Origin: Vicia villosa
Taxonomy: Eukaryota > Streptophyta > Magnoliopsida > Fabales > Fabaceae
NCBI RefSeq assembly: GCF_029867415.1
Contig: NC_081185.1
Span: 69,511,156 to 69,575,155 of the forward strand
DNA: 64,000 nt
Direction: 5' to 3'
The notes under the pieces were generated by a model. It searched no databases and had not been told where the DNA came from. It saw only the letters and a list, made by a program, of their open reading frames with translations. The position numbers and the translations under genes are program-made. This document shows, piece by piece, positions 10,840 to 22,599 of this stretch; within the stretch, counting starts at the first letter, position 1; the number at the start of each line of letters is the position of its first letter.

Positions 10840-11155
10840 GCCTAAGCGTGGGAATTATAATAATGACCAGAGGGGAATTACATTGCCTACGAGTCTTATT
10901 ATAATTCCACTCAGAGTGGGTTGAATATCCGGAAAGGTCTGATACGAGGCTTGACCTTGTTGAGGGCTAGACTTGGTATTTGGCTGATCTCTCTGGGAAC
11001 CTACCCCTAAAACTCGAACCTCATGGATAAATGAGTTGTTCTAAAATCAAAAGAGACAAAAAGTCTCGGCGGCTACGAACGACCCCATGAGACCTTCTAG
11101 AACATTCCTATGGGAAGGGTAGGCACCCTAAGTCGTTACGTCGAACCTATGAACC
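10840..11155 (+). promoter_or_regulatory. Structured 5' leader of B, conserved with D
   Basis: It aligns with 31264-31590 of D (for example GGGAACCTACCC, CTACGAACGACCCCATGAGA, ACGTCGAACCTATGAACC). Predicted pairings: GGAATTATAATAA (10851) with TTATTATAATTCC (10896), CCACT/AGTGG (about 10907-10919), and GAGAC-AAAAA-GTCTC (about 11053). A shared non-coding leader between a non-autonomous and an autonomous element is a good candidate packaging signal (inference). Confidence 0.55.
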
Positions 11156-11280
11156 TAGGGCTTATGTGCCTACGTGCTTATTATATATGTGCAATTTATA
11201 TACTGCGAATGCCTTGCATTCTAAATTTTGCAGGTATTCCTACGCGTTCCCTGGCCTACAGGAACCCCATTTCTAAGACA

Positions 11281-12075
11281 ATGTTCTTCCCACGAAGGAC
11301 ACCTTCATTTATAAACGTTGATTGGTCTCTCGATGGCCATGAAACTTAGTAACTGTCTTGAACGGTCACCCCGCACCTGCATTCATGCACCCCCTAGCCT
11401 GTAGGGATTTTCTTTTCATATCTCCGTATTATTCCAACTATATGCCCTTCCCACGAAGGACACTTCCATTAATGCACGTCGACTGGCCTCTCGATGGCCA
11501 TGCGATCCAGTGACTGTCTTGAACGGTCACCCAGTGCTCACCTCTACGCGTTCCCTAGCCTATAGGGATTCTTTTTTTTTAAAATCAAATCCTTCGTACG
11601 AAGGACATCTTCTTTAGCATACGTCGATTGGCCTCCCAATGGCCATGCGATTCAGTGACTGTCATGAACGGTCACCCCGTGCTTACATCTACGCGTCCCC
11701 TAGCCTGTAGGGATTCTAGTTCTAAAAAAATAACATCCCTCATACGAAGGACAACTTCATTAGCATGCGTTTGATTGGCCTCTCGATGGCTAAGAGATCT
11801 AGTGACTGTCCTAAATGGTCACTCCATGCTTATTCCCGCGCACCCTCTAACTTGTAGGGTTTGGATTTCCATTTACACATCCCATCCCTAGCCTGTAGAG
11901 ATTTCTCTTCATCCGATTTCGTCCTTAGATAGGTTGTGTTCCGCATAGAAAACCTTCCCACGAGGGACATCTTCGTTGGTACACGTTGAACGGCCTCTTG
12001 ATGGCCATGAGACTTGTGACTGTCTTGAACGGTCACCAGCCGCTACCTTCTGCATATTCCCTAATCTAAGGGATT
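11281..12075 (+). repeat. Five diverged units of about 150-165 bp in B
   Basis: Each unit carries ACGAAGGACA, then a GGCC...GGCC palindrome around CTCGAT, then GTGACTGTCTTGAACGGTCAC, then CCCTAGCCTGTAGGG. The unit starts lie near 11290, 11450, 11595, 11742 and 11958. Each therefore contains three short hairpins. No coding function. Confidence 0.75.
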
Positions 12076-14605
12076 TCCAATGGCATGTCATAACATCTAT
12101 CTTGCAAGGATTTCATGAGGGTATAATGTCGCCTCTAAGGCTATCCCTAGGATTATACGTCACACGTCTGCATTGCATACAAGGAGTTACAATACAAGGA
12201 GTCTCCCGCATATGCATGCATTGGCATTTTCATGCATTCATACATTTACATTCGCATCTTCGCCCGCATCTACACTTACCGTGCTAGCCGATTTCCCATG
12301 ACCCGCAAAGAAGACAATCAAAGGATCGTAAACTACGGAGAAAGGAGGATTAATTAATGGGAATGAGCTTGGTCTCATAAAAGGAAAAAAGGTTGCCTTT
12401 CATCATGTCAGCCGCATGTCCATGCCTTGTCATAACAGGATTGTAAATACAACTGAGGTCATCGTCAAGCAAAGATTAGTTCAACAAAAGAGTTCCCTCA
12501 TGGATACACACAAGGGTTATCTAGTCATAAGGGGGTTCATCTATGAACATAGCAAAACATATGTGGACGCTCTACGATAAATTGGGGGCAAGGGTCAGTC
12601 CAACTAGGGCAATACCCTGAACAAAGATGCCTATTTACAATGGAGGAAAGGCGACATATGTTAACTCCCCACCAAGGGACAAAGGGTCATAGGTGATACT
12701 ATCCTTAGGAGAAACAAAAGAGGTTCAGTCAAAGGAAACTCATGAAGTTCCGATACGACGAAAACCCACCGCTAACAATCTATTCCCGACAGGTTTGACG
12801 TGCCCAAGGAAAATTCGTGGTTGCCCTTACTTCTACAAGTCTAAAGAGCTAAGGAGTAAAACAAGATCAATGGATCTATAAAGGAGATTGTCCCTAGGAT
12901 CAATAGGTGTTTATCATGTCAGAATTTCAACCCCTATGATCGCTAAGTGTTTCTCAGGATAAAAGTTGTACCTTCGGATTAGCAATTCTAATGGGATGAC
13001 CATGCAGGTTTTGGAATCAATTCATTTCGCTCACTACTACGACTTTCCAGTTGCACACTTCTATTTTCAATTTAGGATTATTAACAAACTTAAGGGAGAA
13101 TGACAAATACAAATAACTAAGTCCAGCTAAACATATGCTTTCAAGGTAAGACCGAGCCAAGGATGTACAAGCATTGTTTCAATTCCCAAACAGTGGAGAT
13201 CTAAGGATGTTAATCCCTCGTCACCCCCTCGAGCCAGGAGTTGGAGTTTGTTTATACTTTTCAATTAAACCTTGATTTCAACCAGGGGCAGGGTATATTT
13301 CAATTAATTCAATGGTGTATTTTGGTTGTCAAGAGAATCAATCCGTCCAAGCAAGGATTCAAGCAAAGGTTCAAGCATATCTTCGTCCTCGCATTCATCC
13401 AAGATTGAGGAAGCAATGGAGATAACATTTACAACATCTTCTTCCTCAATATATCATTCGAGATCGAGGACGTATCAAAGACGAAGCTTGCAAATCAAAG
13501 ACATAGCAGTCACAATATTCAAAATCAATCTCAAAAGGAGCATTCAAAAAAAAAGGAGAAAAAGCGCCCGCTAAGTCAAAATGAAAAAAAACATAGAAAA
13601 ACGACTTAGGCAAAATTAGGGCATCCCAATGAGTCAAATCCGAAGGAATTGATTCATGCAAAAATAAGGGATAAAAACAAAGGCGAAATACAAAGGATAA
13701 TCTGGTGACTGCTAAATCATCAAAGCTTCTCATCAATGCTTGGATCTTCACAGCATTTTCCATCAGTGCTTGAATCTCTACTAAGGCTTATGCTCAACAT
13801 CAAAATAGAAACAATTCTCTTACAAACAAAGAACATTCATTGGATTAGGCGAATTTTTAGGATCTGGAGAACATCAAGGAGAAAGGGGTGGGGTAAATAA
13901 ACTTTGAGCCTTATATCCATTGTTTCTTAAAACATGAACCAGGCCAAGTTACAACATTCAAAAGTCCTATTTGAGGCAAGGTTAACCATGAAAGCATATT
14001 AAGCAGGATTTTGTTATACCGACTCCTAAGTTTGTTAAAACTGTTCCTAACCACTACGCTTCTTCAAGCATTCATTTCTAATCATCTAGTCCTAATTCAT
14101 AACGGACTTCGATTTCAAAACTTGCACACGCATCGCATTGGAGCTACTTCTCAAAAGGTACATCGCCATCCACGAGTATACACTTAGCATTCAAGGAAAT
14201 CTCAAAAAAAACTGGTTAATCAAAGGCGATCACCTCTGATAAAGACTCTGGAATAAGGGAACCACATCTAGGGGGTTCTCCTAAACAGGGGTAAAATTTC
14301 AAGGATTGCAGGGGCATACAACCAAAGATCCTATTTACTAGGGGGCATTCTCCCTAAGGTTCAATCGTCTTGGGGGCACATCTCGAAGCAATAACAAACA
14401 GGGGCATGTCAAACATGGGAAGAATTCAAATACGAAGGATAGAACACTATGGGTAGTCCTCCATATCCTGGAGATCAAGTGCATACACTTCAACCAAAAC
14501 GTCGAAGCATATGACAAGGTTATTTCTTGGAGCACTCCCTTCATAGCTTGGAGATCATAAGCATCTTTTCCCACTAAACACTGGGGCATTGGATATCAAA
14601 TCCAT
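12076..14605 (+). other. B interior, non-coding
   Basis: No gene, RT or gag motif is seen in any frame; the ORFs are short and repetitive. The composition is A-rich on the plus strand with many CAAAG/TTCAA words. Nothing else recognised. Confidence 0.6.
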
Positions 14606-14615
14606 AAGGTGAACA

Positions 14616-14735
14616 ATTCAAAGGTTAAAGGTGTGGAGAACCCCGAAAGGTTAAAGGTGTGGAGAACCTCCAAAGGTTAAAGGTGTGGAGAACATCCAAA
14701 GGTTAAAGGTGTAGTGAACCTCGAAAAGGTTAAGG
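14616..14735 (+). repeat. Tandem repeat of about 28 bp in B
   Basis: AAAGGTTAAAGGTGTGGAGA recurs four to five times with small changes, then decays into GGTGAAAGACGTGGAGA. Confidence 0.8.
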
Positions 14736-15044
14736 TGCGAATTACAAAAGGTGAAAGACGTGGAGAACTTCAAAATTCAAAAGCATGGAGTAATTCAAAG
14801 GGTCAAACTAGGGCAAGGCGCACAGCAAAAGGAAAAGGAGTTCTCATACTTTACAACCTCGAACCAATCTTTCTCATAACTACGATCTTCAAAGTTCAAA
14901 AACGGGGATTGGGGAGTCGCGCTAACATCCAACAACCTTACAACTTTATCAAGCTATATAAGCTTTGGTTATCAACAGCTAGCATTGGAGCATCATGCAA
15001 TTACATGTAAACCATGCATTGCATGCATTGGTTGATACATTACA

Positions 15045-15245
15045 CCATACCTTTTTAGGTAGTCTTTTTAAGACATTCTAAGAACCTTTCTAGGTGGTCT
15101 TCTTTAAGACAATTTGTCATCCTTTTCAGGAACCTCTTCAGGTAGTCTTATTTAAGACATTCTACGAACCTTTCTAGGTGGTCTTTTCCAAGACATTCAT
15201 TATCCTTTCCAAAAACCTTTTCAGGTAGTCTTATAGAAGACATCA
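15045..15245 (+). repeat. Tandem hairpin repeat, GTCTT/AAGAC type
   Basis: About five units alternate ACCT-n4-AGGT with GTCTT-n4-AAGAC; the loops differ while the stems persist. Related units at 16206-16335 include ATCTT-CTTT-AAGAT, a compensated stem. Confidence 0.7.
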
Positions 15246-15354
15246 TTTCGTTCCATTCATTATATCAATCAACATATGCATGAGCATAAGCATTACCCCA
15301 TACATCAAAACATCCAATTCAAAACTCTGGTGCTAAATGCGTATCGTCCACCTG

Positions 15355-15535
15355 CTTCCGGTAACCTTATCGATGACAGTAACCTTACTGCTGGTGTATT
15401 TCCAAACACCTGATTGATGCTTCCGGTAACCTTACCGATGCCAGTAACCTTACTGAGATATTCTTCCCAATCGCCTGATTGATGCTTTCCGGTAACCTTA
15501 CCGATGCCAGTAACCTTACTGATGATAGCAACCTT
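15355..15535 (+). repeat. Tandem hairpin repeat, ACCT loop
   Basis: About three units of about 66 bp. Each has CGGTA-ACCT-TACCG followed by CAGTA-ACCT-TACTG (for example 15359-15372 with a G.U pair, and 15377-15390). The two stems differ by a compensated pair around the same loop. Confidence 0.75.
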
Positions 15536-15744
15536 GTTGTTCATTTCCCTCATAAACAAACTACGCATATGCATAAGCATTATCCACATTACCAAGTCGG
15601 CATAAGCATAGTCGTGGTGTAGGTGCAAACATGGATTAAACAAGTTCAATGGGTTTAAGGAGATAAAATCTCGGGATTGCATCAGCATACATACATACGC
15701 ATTAGCATATGCACATCATCTATTACATTCACATATTACCAAAA

Positions 15745-15860
15745 GCCCAGTTTCCAACCCTCGTGTTATGACAGGTGTATTTTCCGACCCTCGTGTCGTG
15801 AGTTTCCAACCCTCGTGTTGTGACAGGTGTATTTTCTCCGACCCTCGGGTTGTGAGTCTA
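15745..15860 (+). repeat. Short repeat with CCCTCGTG motif
   Basis: TTTCCAACCCTCGTGTTATGACAGGTGTATTTTCCGACCCTCG-like units occur about twice, with further half-units. Part of the B tandem-repeat region. Confidence 0.65.
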
Positions 15861-15889
15861 CAAACAGATGAATCTTTTTTATGCAGGTA

Positions 15890-16220
15890 CGCTTGTCAGA
15901 ACCATGGTAGGTAATTCCTATGGTGCAGGTGAACTTGTCCGAACAAGGGCAAGTGACTCCAAATGGTGTAGGTGAAATTTGTCCGAACCAGGGCAAATGA
16001 TCCAAATGGTGCAGGTGAAATTTGTCTGAACCCGGGCAAATGATCCAAATGGTGCAGGTGAAATTTGTCCGAACTAGGGCAAATAATCCTAATGGTGTAA
16101 GTGAAATTTGTCCGAACTAGGGCAAATAATCCTAATGGTGCAGGTGAATTTGTCCGAACAAGGGCAAATGACCCAAATGGTGCAGGCGAGCTTGTCAGAA
16201 CTATGACAAGTAACCCTATC
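15890..16220 (+). repeat. Tandem array of about 41-bp hairpin units before the B 3' LTR
   Basis: About eight units of GGTGCAGGTGAA followed by a stem around a TCCGAACnAGGG loop. Stems are ACTTG/CAAGT (15933), ATTTG/CAAAT (15977) and CTTGTC/GACAAG (16191), so the pairing is kept while bases change. A related array with the same GGTGCAGGTGAA lead sits before the 3' LTR of D. Confidence 0.8.
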
Positions 16221-16850
16221 GGTGCAGGAACCTTTCCAGGCAATCTTCTTTAAGATATATTCCATCCTTCTCAAGAGTCTTTCCAGGCAGTCTTCTTTAA
16301 GACGTATTCCATCCCTTCTAGGAGCTTTTCCAGGCAAACGGGGTTTTACAAAGGATTTTAAAACAAAGATTTTCAAAAGGTTTCTCAATTGGGTTTATCA
16401 CGTTAGTCCCTCGGCAGTGATATTCTCCAAAACATCATCAATAACAATCAAAGGTGCTATCTTTCTTTTCAGAGCTACTAACATATTTTAACTGACAATC
16501 ATGCATCATTCAACTAACATACCTCATTCATACATAATGCATATACATACATCGCTCTAGTTTATTTTGAGAAGCTCACTGCATCATACATCGCATGCAT
16601 TATAACATTGCATAAAATTCAGGTTGCCTTTTTGGCCGTGCTACAATCGAAACACAGTGATTCCTTTCGAAAACATCTGCTTCACATTCGAAAGAGAGGG
16701 GTATTTACCTTGGGTGGCATCTGTAAGCCCATCTCCCATGGAATTCCTTCCATACAAAGGCAAATTTCAGGGCATTTCAGTGTTCAATCATCTTCTACCT
16801 TTAGATTACGATAGGCAGACGTGCCTATCCGACTCTTCAGGTTTAAGAAG

Positions 16851-16866
16851 ATTGAACAGGGGCAGC
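16851..16866 (+). promoter_or_regulatory. B polypurine tract
   Basis: ATTGAACAGGGGCAGC directly before the 3' LTR. D has AATAGGGGCAGC at the same place. It primes plus-strand synthesis. Confidence 0.75.
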
Positions 16867-19437
16867 TGTCATACCCCAAAATTTGCCCGATCAGATCTAT
16901 ATCTTTTAATTCATCAAGGGTCAAAATTAAGAGTCATGGGGTTTGACATTCCTATTGTCAAACCCGCCCTCTTATAAAATATCCTGAGAAATAAATGGGG
17001 TGCGATTAACAGGTGTTTCAAGGGTTTCATCATTTGTTAATATTATTTTTCTTTTACTAACATTTGCATTTTTTTGGATTATTATTAGTAATTTTTATTA
17101 CTTCTAACTATTAGTATTTAATATTATTAATTTTATTATTAATATTAATATTAATGTTAGGTGATATTATTATTAATATTATCTAGAATTAGTATATTAT
17201 TATTTAGGTTAGAATTTTAATAGAATTATTGTTATTATTAGTATTTGTTCTTTATCATCTTATAATTATTTCTTTTACTCATTTAAAAAAATATATAAAT
17301 AATATAAAATATGAAATAAAAAAAAAAGAAAAGGGCTGTATTAACAAAAAAAAACGTGAAAAGAAGTTTGAGAAGAACCAAGAATGGCAAGTTTGGATCC
17401 ATGAAATCTTGATTTGATTAGAGTTTCTTGACCTAATCCATGTACATATATAGTCAAAATCGTGCCAACAGAAGAGGGGATTGATAAGGTTTTGCAGCCA
17501 AGAACACCCTAAGAACTTCAAAAAAAAAACTCAAGAACAATCAAACTCGGATTCAAGTTTTCAGGAGGATTTAAGCCAAACAAAGGATCTCAACTGGTTC
17601 CCAGGAACTTTCTAAAGCTACTACGATCATTGCTCTCAACCAAAGCACTCAGAACCGATTCCCATAACTCACGGTTTTAGCGTTTTATTCTTGACTTCGA
17701 TCTCATATATTTACGCCATTTTAATTGCATTCAATCATGTATTCAGGTTTGTCAGAGTGTTTCGATGGTGTCTAGTTGGTTTGATTGGAGTTTAGGTGCG
17801 ATATTAATCGGACACCATAGCTAGGGTTCTAAGTTCACAAATTATGGGATTTTGATTAGAGTCCGAATTATCCCGAATTGATGATTCCATCATGCTTAGG
17901 AGATGATGATTATATGATCTGGGTTGTTGTTTGGAGTTTATCGATGCTGTTTCGCCGGATTCGGTGAGGGAGGCTTACGGCTACAGAGGAAAAACGTGGC
18001 TAAAGATGTTCCCTTGTTGCAGAACCCACGAAGAAGACAAAGCTGGGCGGGGAAGATTGGCTTTTAAATTTTAGTGCAATTAATTTTTACATATATTTGT
18101 CTCAGGGCGTATATCAAACGAAGCAAGCTACTAGCTGGGTTGGCAAAGGTGAAGCGCTGGTGATCCCCATGATGAGGGTTCGAACCCCACGCGCGTCACA
18201 GAAATTTTATTATTTTATATGTAACAATTGGCTTGCAGATTTGGTTCAACTCTCTCACGCATGGTCACCATGCACCGGCGCATCTCCACCACTGGATTGC
18301 CACTGGCGAGGATCTAAGGGAACCAGTATGAAGTCTCATGGTACACCATCAATAAGCAGTAGCACAGGAGTGATACCCAGGTTTCTTTGTTTTTTTATTT
18401 TATTTTATATATATATTATTTATACAATTGTTAATTATATATATTAATGTGCATATAATTTAATTTTAAATTAGGATTAGAATATCAAATTAGGATTAGG
18501 ATTTAGGATTATAATTTTTTCCCGATTATTTTATCTCGATTATTCGAGTTAATTGATTTAATCTTAGTTGTTAAAAAAATCATAAAAAACCCTAGAACTT
18601 ATGTGTTAGGGTTTGCCCAATCCCATCGCCCATTTGGCGGAACATTAACCTTCGATTAATTCTCTCCTCGACCCGACTAAATCTATTAGTCGCATTAGAC
18701 GAGAGATAAAACAATAAAACAAAAACCCTTTATTTAATTCTCTCCTCGACCCGACTAAATCTATTAGTCGCTTTAGACGAGAGATAAAAAAATACATAAA
18801 ACCAAAACACATTTAATTTGCTGCCCGCGACGATCAATCTATCGATCTGAGTAACCAGCAATGCCCCTTAATCCGTTAGCTATACTGACCAAATCTATTG
18901 GTCATCGCATCTAACGGTGCCATATCAAATCAGGGTTGTACGCCCAAATCTAAAACACACTAAACCACGACACTACAGATTTCCATCTCTGCGATGTTCA
19001 AACTACGATAATGTAATTCAAAATACCTTCGAACTTCGCATTTGAAAAACTACGATAGGCCACTCAAAAAGCCTTTAAAACAACTTCAAACACCTCCATA
19101 ATCAATTCAAAGGCGTACAACCTTGTGCCCGAACTACGTTGACTCTGATTCTCCCTAAGGAGATACGTAGGCACTTGGATAACCAAGGCGAGTCCCCCTC
19201 CCTAAAATCTCATTTTTTCCCGTATTCAATTTCTTAGCTATTAACCTTAATAATTTTAGCCATAAAACTTGACCCTTAGATTCAAAGCCAATAGGAAAGG
19301 GTTTAGGGTGCCTAACACCTTCCCTCGACCTGATTATAATAACTTACCCCGGATCTCTTAACTGCGTAGGGTTTCCTATTCGCCCTTCAGAATAATTGGC
19401 GACTCTAAAAGCTTAATTTTTAGGGCAGGTTGCTACA
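16867..19437 (+). repeat. B 3' LTR (2571 bp)
   Basis: Same length as the 5' LTR with about 46 scattered differences and small indels. Its last hairpin is damaged (GAATAAT in place of GAATAGG near 19391). Ends in TTGCTACA before the AAAGG target copy. Confidence 0.9.
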
Positions 19438-21240
19438 AAAGGCACTAAAAGCACAGGTCTTAGCAGACTTCGTAGCCAAAATGGCCTTCCCAGACACGAC
19501 GACATGCAGCGCTCAGAAATGGACCTTATACGTAGACGGGGCTTCCAGCTCCTCCGGAAGCGGAGCAGGCATCATTTTAGAAAACGGAGCAGGAATGCTG
19601 ATTGAAGTATCGTTATCACTCTCTTTCCAACCTCCAACAACCAAGCAGAATATGAAGCACTGCTTGCAGGGCTACGTCTCGCTAACGATTTAGACGCCGA
19701 GGAGATCGAAGTGCTCACTGATTCCCAATTGGTAACTTCACACATCTCGGGAGAATACCAAGTCAAAAGCGACCACCTCGCCAAATATCTGAGCCTCGTG
19801 CGCGAAACGATGGCCCGGTTCAGAAGCGCCAAAGTAAAACATATCCCAAGGGAACATAATTCCCGGGCGGACGTTCTGTCGAAACACGCCAGCACAAGAA
19901 ATAAGGGGGCAATAACTCCGTGATCCAGGAAATACTGCCCATACCCAACACCGAACCTCCAGCCGGGCTAACGCTCGTCAGCGCGATCGGAGACGCGTCT
20001 TGCTGGATGACCCCTGTGTACAACTATCTCACAAACAATATCCTGCCAAGCGACCCTAAGGAAGCCTCTGTAATTAGGAGAAGAGCCTGCTCGTATGCCC
20101 TAGTCGACGATCGACTCTATCGACGAGGTTTCTCCATACCCCTCCTTAACTGTGTTGACGAGGGCACCGTCCCCCACATACTCCAAGAAATACACGAAGG
20201 AATCAACTCCCAACACCTAGGAGGAAGATCCCTCGCCCGGAAAGCGCTCCGAGCCGGATACTATTGGCCCACCATGTAGGACGACGCTAAAGAATACATA
20301 AAGAAATGTGACAAGTGCCAACCCTTTGGGGACATGCACCTCGCGCCCCCAACGAACTCAAGTCTTTGTCATCGCCCTGGCCGTTCGCGTAGTGGGGCAT
20401 GGACCTCCTTGGCCCATTCGTGACAAGGAGCAATCTGAAAAAATAACTCATAGTCGCGGTCGACTACTTCATCAAATGGATCGAAGCCGAACCATTGGCC
20501 AAAGTCTCATCTCTAAACGTATAACATTTCTACAAAAGAAACATTCTCGCCCGGTTCGGAGTGCCCCTGGCCATCATCACCGACAACGGTACCCAGTTCA
20601 CCGACGAGCGTTTCCAAGAGTTCGTCACGAAATTAGGAACTAAACAACACTTCACATTAGGCGAACACCCCCAGACGAACGGGCAAGCCGAAGCCGCCAA
20701 CAGAGTAATTTGAGTGGCATCAAAAGAAGACTGGACGAAATCAAAAAGGCATGGGCCGAGGAGCTACACAGCATCCTCTAGGCCTACTGCACCACCCCCA
20801 TTCAACCACCGGGGAGACTCCCTTTCGACTTACATACGGGATAGAGGCCGTGATCCCCGTTGAAGTACATGTGCCCACTAGGCGCGTCGAGGAACCCCTT
20901 GAAACAGAGAAGAGCTCGAGGCAATTAGAGAAGAGCTCGAGGCAATCAGAGAAGAGCTCGAACTGGTCGAAGAAATTCGAACAGGGGCCGCTCTACGCGA
21001 AACTTCACTCAAACAAAAGATTTCCCTAAGACACGAAGCAAAGGTCATCAGATAGGAATTTGAGATAGATAGCTTGGTACTCAAAAGAAGCCACAAGGAT
21101 TCCCGCGAGGGCAAATTAGCCGCAAACTGGGAAGGCCCCTACCGTGTCCAAGAAAAGACCGAAAACGGGGCGTATTACAGCTAAATGCAGGTGCGGCCCA
21201 GGTACACGCTGAACACTTCATGATGAAACAAAAAGACAGA
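19438..21240 (+). pseudogene. A archaeal-type RNase H and integrase (broken)
   Basis: The frame cut by B resumes with KALKAQVLADFVAKM. The second RNase H is visible as YVDGASSSSGSGAG (19531), then after a frameshift LTDSQLVTSHISGEYQ and HIPREHNSRADVLSKHAS. The integrase zinc finger has HEGINSQHLGG and CDKCQPFGD with a stop between them (20277). The catalytic core, with DYFIKWIEAEP, TDNGTQF and NGQAEAANR, is spread over three frames with stops (for example 20712-20714). The end of pol is near 21240. Not functional. Confidence 0.8.
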
Positions 21241-22126
21241 AGCCCGCTCTCTTAAACGAGCCGACTCCTTGTCCTTCGGGGGGCACCAATACCGAGCACC
21301 CCGTCGTAATGAGTACCATGACGGCAGAACGCCCCGCTCGCAAGGGGACCGTTCACGCCATGAGGCTCAGAACTCAGCACAACGAGGCCTCACCCTCGCC
21401 AGACACGTGTCCCCGGCCATCGACCATAGTTCCACACACTTGGCGATCAATACATTACAGTCGAGCAAACCTCCTAATTAAGCAAAACAAAATATTACAA
21501 CAACAGTACTTTATTCATTATCCACAAGAGTCACAAAATACACATCAAATAAAAAAGAAATGCGTTATTCCGCCTGACGGGCGAACTCCTCCGAATGAAG
21601 ATATTGATACCAATCCTCATCCCACTCGTTCTCAGAACCATCAGCGTTGATCACGACTCTCATGCCCGAAGACAGAGCCTGCACGACCGAACCACGGACC
21701 CCCTGGGAACGAGAAACATAACCGGTCGAAACCTTCTCCTTCTCCTTCACCTCCTTCACTCCACGAGAGCATGAAGTTGAAGAAAGGTCCACGAGACCTC
21801 CTTTTATAGAAGAAGAAAGGGGACAGAAATGCTTGGGAAACGGACAACTCATTAATAAACAAAGACGTTGGAAACCAGCGACACGCCATTCAAAAAGTCA
21901 GAACGCATGCACACAGACTTCGAAGAAACGGGCACAATAAACATAGGTGTTAAAAATAAAGTACTTGCAAATTAAAACGGACACGTAGCCCGATAAGTGT
22001 GCCCGACTACGGCTGTGACGGCCGAGCCGGTAATATCATTACAAATCAAAAGCGGGGGGCATACCCCCGAAACATAACAACAAAAAACAATGGCACGCCT
22101 TCCAAAAACATAAACACAGAAAATCT
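21241..22126. other. A region between pol and the antisense ORF
   Basis: No supported gene. Short minus-strand frames at 21565-21889 may be remnants of the antisense unit but show no recognisable motif. Confidence 0.4.
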
Positions 22127-22599
22127 TCATACACCTTCTTCCATTTGAACTTCCCCGGTCTCCTGAGTCGCTGGCTCGTCCCCAAAGTTCGGAGAGACAA
22201 TCTGGTCGCCCTCCACGCGATGATACGGCCCGGTGCCCTCGGTCACCAATTCCACCCCAGGGTTCTTCAACTTAAGCTGGGCCACAGTGGAATTGTAGGT
22301 GTCCTCGGCAGCAGCAACACAATCACCCCCTAGGACTCTTATGTACTGGATCAGCTCTTCCCGGGTCAAGAGGGATTTCTCCTCCTCCATCTCGTCCTCA
22401 GCAGGAGCCTGAGATCGGCGAAGAGAAACCTTCTTCGCCGAGGAAGACAGTATCACCCCGTACATAGTCCGGTAGATAAAAGTATACTGGCCTTGCACAT
22501 CCGCCAGAGCATCCTCTTTAGCACTCAGCCGAGCCTTCAGAGCCGCCAGCTCCTCACCTTGCTCCTTCAGCTCCTGGTCTCACTCTGCCAGAGCGGACG
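22127..22599 (-). pseudogene. A antisense ORF, C-terminal part
   Basis: Reading leftwards from the C insertion, the frame gives a heptad-rich coiled coil (DQELKEQGEELAALKARLSA) after an in-frame TGA. It continues through the ORF 22498-22127 and ends in an acidic tail (MEEGV). It is in the same orientation as the part at 26085-27730 and joins it once solo LTR C is set aside. Antisense ORFs downstream of pol are known in Tat-lineage elements; their role is unknown. Confidence 0.6.

Larger units (their letters stand above)
7977..19437 (+). mobile_element. B: non-autonomous Ogre-type LTR element without coding genes
   Basis: Total 11,461 bp with 2571-bp LTRs and AAAGG on both sides (7972-7976 and 19438-19442). 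LTR ends are TGTCATACCCC...GGTTGCTACA, as in the autonomous Ogre D. The interior (10548-16866) has the Ogre primer site, a leader resembling that of D, successive tandem arrays of hairpin units and a purine tract, but no gag, RT or integrase on either strand. It fits the LARD class of large derivatives, presumably mobilised by proteins of Ogre relatives (inference). About 46 differences between LTRs (about 1.8%). Confidence 0.9.

Noticed and set aside
15890..16220. CRISPR-like regular repeats
   Set aside because: Units are contiguous and diverged with no unique spacers, in a plant retroelement; they are tandem hairpin repeats.
15305..16388. Long minus-strand frames in B (for example 15896-16243)
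   Set aside because: They only translate the tandem arrays into repetitive peptides.
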